DNA of 64,000 nucleotides from JABFXC01 sp036392515. Its GTDB lineage: Bacteria; Gemmatimonadota; Gemmatimonadetes; Gemmatimonadales; Gemmatimonadaceae. The position numbers were made by a program, and so were the translations under genes. Each line of letters starts with the position of its first letter. Position 1 is the first letter of the stretch. Positions 58,104 to 64,000 of the stretch are shown piece after piece. The stretch spans positions 1 through 64,000 of the forward strand of contig DASVXU010000143.1 of NCBI GenBank assembly GCA_036392515.1, in the 5' to 3' direction. The notes below the pieces were generated by a model that was not told where the DNA came from, made no database searches, and saw nothing but the letters and a program-made list of their open reading frames with translations.

Positions 58104-59467
58104 CCGACCCCGGGCGCCTGACGCGGCGCTCCTTCGTCGGCGTCGGGCTCGCGTCGCTCGCGGCATGCGCGCTTCGGCGCGGTGGCGCATCGATCGCGCC
58201 GGCGCACCCGCGACCGAGCGCCGCCCAGCTGCGGTGGCAGCGCGACGAGCTGGCGATGTTCCTCCACTTCGGCGTCAACACCTTCACCGACCGCGAGTGG
58301 GGCGACGGCCGCGAGGATCCGGCGATCTTCGCGCCCACCGCGCTCGACGCGATGCAGTGGGCGCGTGCGGCGCGGGACGCGGGCTTCCGCGCGCTGATCC
58401 TCACCGCGAAGCATCACGACGGCTTCTGCCTCTGGCCGACGGAGACGACGCAGCACTCGGTCGCGCGCAGCCCGTGGCGCGGTGGCGGCGGGGACGTCGT
58501 CCGCGAATTCGTGGACGCCTGCCATGCGACGGGGCTGCGCGCGGGGCTCTATCTCTCGCCGTGGGACCGCAACCATCCCGCGTACGGGGACTCGCCGCGC
58601 TACAACGACGTGTACGTCGCGCAGCTCACGGAGCTGCTGACGCGCTATGGTCGGATCGCCGAGGTGTGGTTCGACGGCGCGAACGGAGAGGGGCCTGACG
58701 GCAGGCGGCAGGTCTACGACTGGCCGCGCATCTGGGGGACCGTCAGGCGGCTGCAGCCGGAGGCGGTGATCTTCTCCGACGCGGGACCGGACGTCCGCTG
58801 GTGCGGGAACGAGCGCGGCGTGGCCGGAGATCCCAACTGGTCCACCATCGATCCGGCGGCGGTACCGTATCCCGGCGCCGACGCGCCGGGAGTCACCGAT
58901 GCGCTGCAGCATGGCGCGCCGGGCGGGAGCGTCTGGCGGCCGGCGGAGGTGGACGTCTCGATCCGGCCGGGCTGGTTTCACCATGCGAGCGAGGACGGCA
59001 AGGTGCGCACGGTGGAGAATCTCGTGGAGCTCTACTTCACCTCGGTGGGCCGGAACGGGAAGCTGCTGCTCAACGTCCCGCCGACGCGCGAAGGGCTGCT
59101 GCACCCGACCGACGTCGCGCGGCTCGCCGGATTCCGCGAAGCGCGCGAGCGGATGTTCGCGCGGGATCTCGCCGCGGCCGCGCGCCGCGGCGTATCACGC
59201 GACGGGAGCGTGACGCTCGAGCTGCCTCGCGCGGCGACGATCGGGATCGCGCGGCTGGGCGAGGACATCGCCCGCGGACAAAGTGTCGCTCGATACGCTC
59301 TCGAGGGCGCGGGCGACGATGGGTCGTGGCACACCCTCGTCGAAGGGACGACGATCGGCTACGCGAAGCTCGATCGCTTTCCCGCGACGACGGTGCGGCG
59401 CGTCAGGCTGCGCGTCGTGGAATCGGCCGGCGCGCCGGGGCCGCTCACGGTGCAGCTGTTCGCCTGA
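58100..59467 (+). CDS. Alpha-L-fucosidase (GH29)
   Basis: A 455-residue secreted enzyme. The N terminus carries a twin-arginine-like lipoprotein signal (TRRSFVGVGLASLAAC). The TIM barrel has FLHFGVNTFTDREWG, ILTAKHHDGFCLWPT and the nucleophile Asp in IAEVWFDGANGEG, all GH29 signatures. A C-terminal beta-sandwich (about 360-455) follows. The GTG start overlaps the YdjC gene stop (GTGA). It removes terminal fucose from glycans. Confidence 0.92.
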   Translation: MTDPGRLTRRSFVGVGLASLAACALRRGGASIAPAHPRPSAAQLRWQRDELAMFLHFGVNTFTDREWGDGREDPAIFAPTALDAMQWARAARDAGFRALILTAKHHDGFCLWPTETTQHSVARSPWRGGGGDVVREFVDACHATGLRAGLYLSPWDRNHPAYGDSPRYNDVYVAQLTELLTRYGRIAEVWFDGANGEGPDGRRQVYDWPRIWGTVRRLQPEAVIFSDAGPDVRWCGNERGVAGDPNWSTIDPAAVPYPGADAPGVTDALQHGAPGGSVWRPAEVDVSIRPGWFHHASEDGKVRTVENLVELYFTSVGRNGKLLLNVPPTREGLLHPTDVARLAGFREARERMFARDLAAAARRGVSRDGSVTLELPRAATIGIARLGEDIARGQSVARYALEGAGDDGSWHTLVEGTTIGYAKLDRFPATTVRRVRLRVVESAGAPGPLTVQLFA

Positions 59468-59595
59468 CGCACCGCCGCTCGGTCGTTCTTGCCCGCCGCG
59501 AGGCCGCCGATAGATTGGCTTCCGGCGACGCGGCCGGCGGCTGTGGCGGGCGCCTAACGCGCGCCGCACGTTCCCGAGTCTTCGGGGAGGTGGTG

Positions 59596-60012
59596 ATGGA
59601 GATACGAGCGACGGTGCGGAGCGCGGCGTCCGAGCATCGCGCGATGGTGAGCACGGAGGGACGGACGTCCCCCGTCGCCATCCCGGTGCGGAGCGGTGGC
59701 GGCTCGAGCGTCAACGGCGGGGAGCTGCTCTGCCTTGCGCTCGCCACCTGCTACTGCAATGATCTCTACCGCGAGGCGGCGCGTCGCGGGATCGTCCTCG
59801 ATGGTGTGGAAGTGGAGGCGGTGGCGGAGTTCGGCGGGCGCGGTGAGCCGGCGCGGCGCATCACGTACGCGGCGCATGTGACGAGCGACGCGCCCGCCGA
59901 CCGGATCGACGCGCTGATCCGCGAGACCGACGCCGTCGCGGAGGTGCACAACACGCTGCGCGCCGGGATCGCGGTCGAGCTGCGCACGCAGCGGCCCGCG
60001 CCCGCGCCATGA
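59596..60012 (+). CDS. OsmC-family protein (third copy)
   Basis: A 138-residue OsmC-like protein: MEIRATVRSAASEHRAM, NGGELLCLALATCYCNDLYREA with redox-type cysteines, VEVEAVAEFGGRGEPA and TDAVAEVHNTLRAG. It keeps the first Cys region but has no second cysteine in AEVHNTL, where classic OsmC has Cys. GGGGAGG precedes the ATG. The next gene overlaps by ATGA. An octamer copy lies in the leader at 59552. Confidence 0.82.
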   Translation: MEIRATVRSAASEHRAMVSTEGRTSPVAIPVRSGGGSSVNGGELLCLALATCYCNDLYREAARRGIVLDGVEVEAVAEFGGRGEPARRITYAAHVTSDAPADRIDALIRETDAVAEVHNTLRAGIAVELRTQRPAPAP

Positions 60013-60473
60013 CGAACCTCAACCGGTACCAGCCGATGAACAGCGCGCCGTCACGCCTTGGGCTCGTCGTCCTCTCCGCGGCGATCGCCGCCTGTGCGCC
60101 CGCGGCCAAGCCGCGCGACACCAGTCCCTCGCCCGCCGTCACGAGCGAGGATCTGGGCAACACCGCCGAGCCGATCGAGGTCGTGCTGCAGCGGAAGGTG
60201 CCGGGACTCGTCGTGACGCGGACGAGCAGCGGAGGGATCGCGCTGCGGGTGCGCGGCGCGACGAACTACAACGGCGGCAACGAGCTTCCGCTCTACGTGG
60301 TCGACGGGACGCAGCTCCGGCCGGGGCCGGAGGGCGAGGTGCCCGGCATCAACCCGTACGACATCGAGTCGATCCGCGTCCTCAAGGGCGCGGACACGGC
60401 GATCTACGGGATCGACGGCGCGAACGGGGTCATACTCATCAACATGAAGAAGGGGCCGAAGAAGGGACGGTGA
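60009..60473 (+). CDS. Orphan TonB-receptor plug-domain lipoprotein
   Basis: A 154-residue lipoprotein (lipobox IAAC at about 29). The mature part is a TonB-receptor plug: VPGLVVTRTSSGGIALRVRG, LYVVDGTQL and GINPYDIESIRVLKGADTA, then GANGVILINMKKG. It lacks any beta-barrel; full receptors are 700 or more residues. Such plug-only proteins may regulate transport or act as anti-receptor partners, but none is characterised to my knowledge. It is coupled to the OsmC gene by ATGA. Confidence 0.82.
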   Translation: MTNLNRYQPMNSAPSRLGLVVLSAAIAACAPAAKPRDTSPSPAVTSEDLGNTAEPIEVVLQRKVPGLVVTRTSSGGIALRVRGATNYNGGNELPLYVVDGTQLRPGPEGEVPGINPYDIESIRVLKGADTAIYGIDGANGVILINMKKGPKKGR

Positions 60474-60477
60474 CACG

Positions 60478-60966
60478 ATGACGAGCCCCGTGTCCTCCCC
60501 GGCGCGCCCGGCCCACGCCGGCGTGCACTTCCCCCCGCCGCTGATCTACGCGATCGCGATCGTCATCGGCTGGCTGCTCGACCGATGGTACCCGCTGCCG
60601 ATGGTGAGGGGCGGCTCCCGGGTGCTCGAAGGGGGAGCGATCGTCTGCGGGCTCGTCTATCTTGCGATCTTCTTCGCGGCGGCGGCGACCTTCCGCCGCG
60701 CGCGCACGACCCTCATTCCCAACCGACCCGCGAACGCCCTCGTGACCTCCGGTCCCTACCGCTTCACGCGCAACCCGATGTACGTGAGCCTCGTGGTGCT
60801 CTACCTCGGCGTGACCCTCGCGCTGAACAGCTGGTGGCCGCTGGTCCTCCTCCCCGTCGTCATCCTCGTCGTCACGCGCGCCGTGATCGAGCGCGAGGAG
60901 CGGTATCTGTCCGCCGCGTTCCCCGAGTACGCGACGTATCGCGCGCGCGTCAGGCGGTGGCTGTGA
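60478..60966 (+). CDS. Isoprenylcysteine carboxylmethyltransferase-like membrane protein
   Basis: A 162-residue inner-membrane protein with four helices. The signature GPYRFTRNPMYVSLVVLYLG and the end EERYLSAAFPEYATYRARV are those of the ICMT/PEMT-like family. It lies five bases after the plug-lipoprotein gene and overlaps the RibD-like gene by GTGA, so the three are in one operon. The substrate is unknown. Confidence 0.88.
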   Translation: MTSPVSSPARPAHAGVHFPPPLIYAIAIVIGWLLDRWYPLPMVRGGSRVLEGGAIVCGLVYLAIFFAAAATFRRARTTLIPNRPANALVTSGPYRFTRNPMYVSLVVLYLGVTLALNSWWPLVLLPVVILVVTRAVIEREERYLSAAFPEYATYRARVRRWL

Positions 60967-61619
60967 GCGCCGCGTCGCGGGTTCGCGTCCTCAGCTTCGG
61001 CGTCTCGCTCGACGGCTTCGGCGCCGGACCGGACCAGAGCCTCGAGCATCCGCTCGGCGTCAACGGCTTCGACAACATGCAGTGGTTCACCCACACGCGA
61101 GTGTGGCGCGAGATGAACGGGCATCCGGGCGGCGAGACCGGCACCGACAACGAGATCGCGAATCGCGGCTTCGAGCGAATCGGCGCCTGGATCCTCGGCC
61201 GCAACATGTTCGGCCCGGTGCGCGGTCCCTGGCCCGACGAGAGCTGGAAGGGGTGGTGGGGCGAGGAGCCGCCGTACCACGTCCCGACCTTCGTGCTGAC
61301 GCACCACGCGCGTCCCACGCTGCGGATGAAGGGCGGGACGGATTTCCATTTCGTCACCGATGGGATCCACGCCGCGCTCGCGCGGGCGAAGGAGGCGGCG
61401 GGCGACCGCGACATCCGCATCGGTGGCGGGGTCTCCACCGTCCGGCAGTACCTCGCCGCGCGGCTGATCGACGACCTGCACCTCGCGGTGAGCCCGGTGC
61501 TGCTCGGGAAGGGCGAGGCGCTCTTCCAGGGGCTCGACCTCCGCGCGCTCGGCTACGAGTGCACCGAGCGCGTGCACGGCGAGCGGGCGACGCACGTCTT
61601 CCTGCGCCGGCGCGACTGA
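60963..61619 (+). CDS. RibD C-terminal (dihydrofolate-reductase-like) domain protein
   Basis: A 218-residue reductase-like protein of the RibD_C/DHFR superfamily. VLSFGVSLDGFGAGPDQS, ILGRNMFGPVRGPW, FVLTHHARPTL, IGGGVSTVRQYL and DLHLAVSPVLLGKGEALF are typical. It probably reduces an unidentified small substrate with NADPH. The GTG start overlaps the upstream stop (GTGA), giving tight coupling to the methyltransferase gene. Confidence 0.88.
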   Translation: MSAASRVRVLSFGVSLDGFGAGPDQSLEHPLGVNGFDNMQWFTHTRVWREMNGHPGGETGTDNEIANRGFERIGAWILGRNMFGPVRGPWPDESWKGWWGEEPPYHVPTFVLTHHARPTLRMKGGTDFHFVTDGIHAALARAKEAAGDRDIRIGGGVSTVRQYLAARLIDDLHLAVSPVLLGKGEALFQGLDLRALGYECTERVHGERATHVFLRRRD

Positions 61620-61656
61620 CGCGCCGGCGCTCCAAGTGCTCTGGTAACAGCTGGTG

Positions 61657-61731
61657 AAACACGAAGGCCACGAAGGTACACAAAGATCTTGCTCGAGCAC
61701 TCTTCGTGATCCTTCGTGGCCTTCGTGCTCG
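61657..61731. repeat. Intergenic palindrome, cacgaagg family (second copy)
   Basis: AAACACGAAGGCCACGAAGG pairs with CCTTCGTGGCCTTCGTGC about 20 bases later. The first copy is at 2412-2486. It lies between the convergent RibD-like and PIG-L genes, where it can end both transcripts. Confidence 0.8.
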
Positions 61732-61766
61732 ACAAACAGAGCAGCCGTGGGCCGCTCGCGTGAGGC

Positions 61767-62549
61767 CTAACGCGAGAAGAGCTTCCGGTTGTGCAGCGTG
61801 CCCATCCAGGGCCGCAGCCAGACTGTCCCGTTCCAGGCGTGGGCGAGGTAGGCGTTCACCTTCGCCATCTCCTCGGGGGCGTACTGCGTCCTGTGGCAGG
61901 CGAACTCCTCGCGCCCGGCGACGAGGTCCTGTGGCTGGAAGGGGACGCGCACGGTGAGCAGCGACTCCGCCATCCCGTTCACCGTCGGCTCGGCGGGGGG
62001 CGCGGTCTTCAGCCGCTCGCTGGGCAGCGAGGCGTAGAGCAGGTCGATCCCCGCGTAGCGCGCGTCGCCCTGGACGACCTGCGTCATCACGTCGCCGACG
62101 AGCCGATGGTCGGGGTGTCCCGTCCCTCCCTCGGGGCCGAAGGTGATGATCGCTGCCGGCTTCACGGAGTCGACGATCGCCGCGAGCGCGGAGCGGAGCT
62201 TCCCGAGCGCCTCGAAGGAGGCGAGCCCGCCGTCGAGGAGGCCGATGATGTGCAGCTTCTTCACGCCGAGCCGGTCGGCGGCGCACTGCGCCTCCTTCGC
62301 GCGCGCCGCGGCGAGCTCCGCGCCCGCGGGGATGTGCGCGAAGTCCCGCACTCCCTGCGAGCCGTCGGTGGCGATGACGAGATGCGTCTCGCGTCCCTCC
62401 CGCGCGAGACGCGAGAGGAGGGGGCCGATGACGCGCTCGTCGTCGGGGTGGGCGAAGACGGCGAGGATGGGCTGCTTCGACTGCGCCCGCGCGGGGAGCG
62501 GGGCGGCCGCGGCGAGGGCGGCGATGGCGAGGGAGATTGAGAGTCGCAT
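61767..62549 (-). CDS. PIG-L/LmbE-family N-acetylglucosaminyl deacetylase
   Basis: A 260-residue secreted enzyme with signal peptide (PARA-Q). The zinc motif AVFAHPDDERVIG (AHPDDE) and the later TGHPDHRLVGD are the LmbE/PIG-L metal sites. The family removes the acetyl group from GlcNAc-type sugars; a signal peptide suggests periplasmic action on free or wall-derived amino sugars. The TAG stop sits in a dispersed octamer. Confidence 0.9.
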   Translation of the reverse strand: MRLSISLAIAALAAAAPLPARAQSKQPILAVFAHPDDERVIGPLLSRLAREGRETHLVIATDGSQGVRDFAHIPAGAELAAARAKEAQCAADRLGVKKLHIIGLLDGGLASFEALGKLRSALAAIVDSVKPAAIITFGPEGGTGHPDHRLVGDVMTQVVQGDARYAGIDLLYASLPSERLKTAPPAEPTVNGMAESLLTVRVPFQPQDLVAGREEFACHRTQYAPEEMAKVNAYLAHAWNGTVWLRPWMGTLHNRKLFSR

Positions 62550-62653
62550 GCCGTAGAGTGCAGCGCGGACATGGCGCGCGCGAGAGGGAGCCGCACGGTG
62601 GCGCGCTCACCGTCCGCGGCGCATCTTCGACCGCGACCCGGACGAGGAACCAC

Positions 62654-63064
62654 GTGCAGCTCTTCACTTACCTGAACTACGGCGGCAACTGCCGCCAGGC
62701 GTTCGAGTTCTACGCCGAGCATCTCGGCGGGAACATCACCATGCTGAGCACCCACGCCGAGGGGCCCGGCGCTGCCGGCGCTCCCCCCGAGTGGCGCGAC
62801 AAGGTGCTTCACGCGCGGATCGAGCTCGGCGGGACGACGGTCTTCGGCGCCGACGTTCCCCCGGATCGATTCCAGCCGATGCGGAGCGCGTATCTCTCGC
62901 TCCTGCTCGACAGCATCGAGGAGGCGGAGCGGGTGTACGCGCTGCTCTCCGAGGGCGGGCAGATCTTCATGGCGATGGAGGAGAACTTCTTCGCGCATCG
63001 CTTCGCGATGCTGCGCGACCGCTTCGGGACGTCGTGGATGCTCCTGCACGAGCGGAGCCGGTGA
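62654..63064 (+). CDS. VOC-family (PhnB-like) protein
   Basis: A 136-residue cytosolic protein with two beta-alpha-beta modules: LFTYLNYGGNCRQAFEFYAE at the start and FFAHRFAMLRDRFGTSWML at the end, characteristic of PhnB-like VOC proteins. Members bind metals and act as glyoxalases, dioxygenases or resistance proteins; none can be chosen here. The start is a GTG preceded by GAGGAAC. Confidence 0.85.
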   Translation: MQLFTYLNYGGNCRQAFEFYAEHLGGNITMLSTHAEGPGAAGAPPEWRDKVLHARIELGGTTVFGADVPPDRFQPMRSAYLSLLLDSIEEAERVYALLSEGGQIFMAMEENFFAHRFAMLRDRFGTSWMLLHERSR

Positions 63065-63072
63065 CACGACAC

Positions 63073-63540
63073 ATGCGCTCACCTATGATCTGCCTGACGC
63101 TCGCGCTCGCCGGCTGCTCGGCGACGCCGCGCACGTCGCCGGCCGCGGCGGACGCGGGGATCGACTCGCTGAACGCGGCGACGTCGCGTGCGTATCGCAC
63201 GGCCGATCCACAGGCGTACGCGGCGCTCTACACCGACAGTGCCACCTTCGAGTGGCCCGCCTTCAACACCGTGCGCGGGCGCGCCGCGCTCGCGGCGATG
63301 GCGCGCGACAACTGGTCGCAGCTGCGCGACATGGACCTGCGCCTGCGCGTCGCGAGCCGGCACGTCGCTCCGGATGGAGCGACGGAGTTCGGCGCCTTCG
63401 AGCAGGACTACACCGACTCGACGGGGAAGCGCTTCACGGAGTACGGGCGCTACGTCACCCTGCTCGAGCCGCAGAGCGACGGACGCTGGCGGATCGCGCG
63501 CTTCCTCGGCTTCGAGGACTCGACGCGTGCGCGACGCTGA
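63073..63540 (+). CDS. SnoaL/DUF4440-like lipoprotein
   Basis: A 155-residue lipoprotein (lipobox LAGC). The mature domain is NTF2-like: SRAYRTADPQAYAALYTDSA, VRGRAALAAMARDNW, FEQDYTDSTGKRFTEYGRY and GRWRIARFLGFED, the DUF4440/SnoaL fold used as a binding or enzymatic pocket. It follows the VOC gene by eight bases. An internal ATG (63085) is possible as the start. Confidence 0.78.
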   Translation: MRSPMICLTLALAGCSATPRTSPAAADAGIDSLNAATSRAYRTADPQAYAALYTDSATFEWPAFNTVRGRAALAAMARDNWSQLRDMDLRLRVASRHVAPDGATEFGAFEQDYTDSTGKRFTEYGRYVTLLEPQSDGRWRIARFLGFEDSTRARR

Positions 63541-63555
63541 CACCGGGAGGAGACG

Positions 63556-63708
63556 ATGATCCGCAAGCTCAAGTCCGGCGAGTACAGGCTGTACTCCAGG
63601 AAGAAGGACCCGAAGACGGGGAAGCGGCGCAACCTCGGCACCTTCAAGACACGCGCGGCGGCGGAGAAGCACGAGCGCGCCGTGCAGTTCTTCAAGCGCG
63701 GCGGATGA
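63556..63708 (+). CDS. Conserved 50-residue basic protein
   Basis: A short gene: ATG at 63556 preceded by GGGAGGAG, stop TGA at 63708. The product reads MIRKLKSGEYRLYSRKKDP, then KTGKRRNLGTFKTRAAAEKH and ERAVQFFKRGG. I recognise this small Lys/Arg-rich sequence as a widespread protein of unknown function in many bacteria, often annotated hypothetical. It resembles the N-terminal arm-binding domain of tyrosine integrases. The TGA overlaps the racemase ATG (ATGA). Confidence 0.8.
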   Translation: MIRKLKSGEYRLYSRKKDPKTGKRRNLGTFKTRAAAEKHERAVQFFKRGG

Positions 63709-64000
63709 CGGAGCGGGTCGCGCGCCTCGGGCTCGTCGGCGGGCTCGGCCCGGAGTCGACGATCGACTACTACCGGCGGATCCTCGAGGGATGGGCGCGC
63801 GTCGACGCGACGAGGTCGCCGGCGATCGTCATCGACAGCCTCGACGTCGGACGCGGGCTGTGGCTCGTCGAGCACGACCGGCCGGGACTGGTCGCCTACC
63901 TCGCCGACTCGCTCGAGCGCCTCGCGGGCGCGGGCGCGACCTTCGCCGCGCTCGCCGCGAACACGCCGCACGTCGTGTTCGACGAGCTCACCGTGCGGTC
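63705..64000 (+). CDS. Aspartate/glutamate racemase family protein (5' part)
   Basis: The first 98 residues before the window ends. RLGLVGGLGPESTIDYYRRI and AALAANTPHVVFDEL match the aspartate/glutamate racemase family; the position of the first catalytic cysteine is Thr in AANTPH, as in the PLP-independent amino-acid racemases of the YgeA type, whose first catalytic residue is Thr. The ATG overlaps the stop of the small gene. Confidence 0.85.
   Translation, partial: MTERVARLGLVGGLGPESTIDYYRRILEGWARVDATRSPAIVIDSLDVGRGLWLVEHDRPGLVAYLADSLERLAGAGATFAALAANTPHVVFDELTVR

Larger units (their letters stand above)
487..61772. repeat. Dispersed octamer GCCTAACG / CGTTAGGC, 29 exact copies
   Basis: Exact copies start at 487, 2529, 3319, 7529, 9220, 9615, 11491, 15514, 16123, 18662, 20163, 21278, 21693, 25809, 26565, 33044, 34127, 34955, 36192, 40033, 40373, 47659, 48141, 51870, 53966, 55099, 56835, 59552 and 61765. 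Eighteen read GCCTAACG on the plus strand and eleven read CGTTAGGC. The base before GCC is T in 17 copies and C in most others, so the consensus is YGCCTAACG. Near-copies occur at 12834, 25676, 38379 and 50045. In genes it appears mainly as NCG TTA GGC (15 copies) or CCT AAC G (6), forms TAG stops in five genes, and is intergenic twice. Confidence 0.85.

Noticed and set aside
1..64000. Prophage, transposon, defence island, secondary-metabolite cluster or RNA genes
   Set aside because: No transposase, phage structural gene, restriction or Cas gene, PKS/NRPS module, rRNA or tRNA was seen; the window looks like ordinary chromosome with accessory glycan and envelope genes.

Overview
This window is a stretch of a high-GC (roughly 70 percent by eye), Gram-negative bacterial chromosome, most likely a soil or freshwater Gemmatimonadota (Gemmatimonadaceae-like). 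Support comes from the many signal-peptide and lipoprotein genes, outer-membrane beta-barrels, a TonB-plug protein, a BlaI/BlaR1 system fused to HEAT repeats, DUF2911, GH97/GH130/GH29 enzymes and an ECF41 sigma factor. The assignment is an inference from gene content; no rRNA, tRNA, IS element, prophage, CRISPR array or recognisable defence island was found. About 69 protein genes are described, with a partial gene at each end.

Layout. 1-6.1 kb: DCC thiol oxidoreductase and OsmC pair, a DUF2231-like membrane protein, a beta-barrel, the agmatine-to-putrescine pair aguB-aguA, a peroxiredoxin gene with an in-frame TGA at its only redox residue (probable selenoprotein), and a glycine-zipper lipoprotein. 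6.2-16.1 kb: a zinc-ribbon/PEGA Ser/Thr kinase, DUF1003, lipid kinase and housekeeping enzymes. 16.1-23 kb: a glycan-use operon (sugar-binding protein, permease, ROK kinase, GH30-like, GH97) without its own ATPase. 23.2-28.3 kb: an ABC exporter, a mirrored pair of non-coding modules, GH16, a TolB-like propeller and DDAH. 29.3-31.3 kb: an ECF41 sigma factor and its epimerase partner, both behind matching promoters. 31.4-36 kb: OsmC, then BlaI, BlaR1-HEAT and a second HEAT protein, with three copies of one operator. 36-46.5 kb: LURP-like protein, cystathionine beta-lyase, coiled-coil beta-barrel plus L,D-transpeptidase, esterase, PLD synthase, GH130, a methyltransferase and a half-length binding protein joined to a CDF transporter. 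46.5-56.1 kb: acyl-ACP desaturase, M61 peptidase, a tandem zinc-ribbon protein with an SSB-like acidic tail, sorbosone-type dehydrogenase, Vgb-like propeller, DUF2911 and a Tat-exported PCYCGC-type protein. 56.3-64 kb: a plus-strand series including a YdjC-type deacetylase, GH29 fucosidase, OsmC, orphan TonB plug, RibD-like reductase, VOC protein, a 50-residue conserved protein and a racemase cut by the window end.

The leading observations are: (1) the selenocysteine-type peroxiredoxin with a SECIS-like hairpin 14 nt after the UGA; (2) a dispersed octamer, GCCTAACG, present 29 times, about 13 times more than base composition predicts, which contains every in-frame TTA codon I could find and supplies five stop codons; (3) the BlaI operator shared by two HEAT-repeat proteins that both end in a Trp/Pro tail; (4) two identically spaced ECF41 promoters; (5) an SSB-like C-terminal peptide on a zinc-ribbon protein. 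Intergenic regions are also rich in long imperfect palindromes of several unrelated sequence families, which probably act as terminators or REP-like elements.
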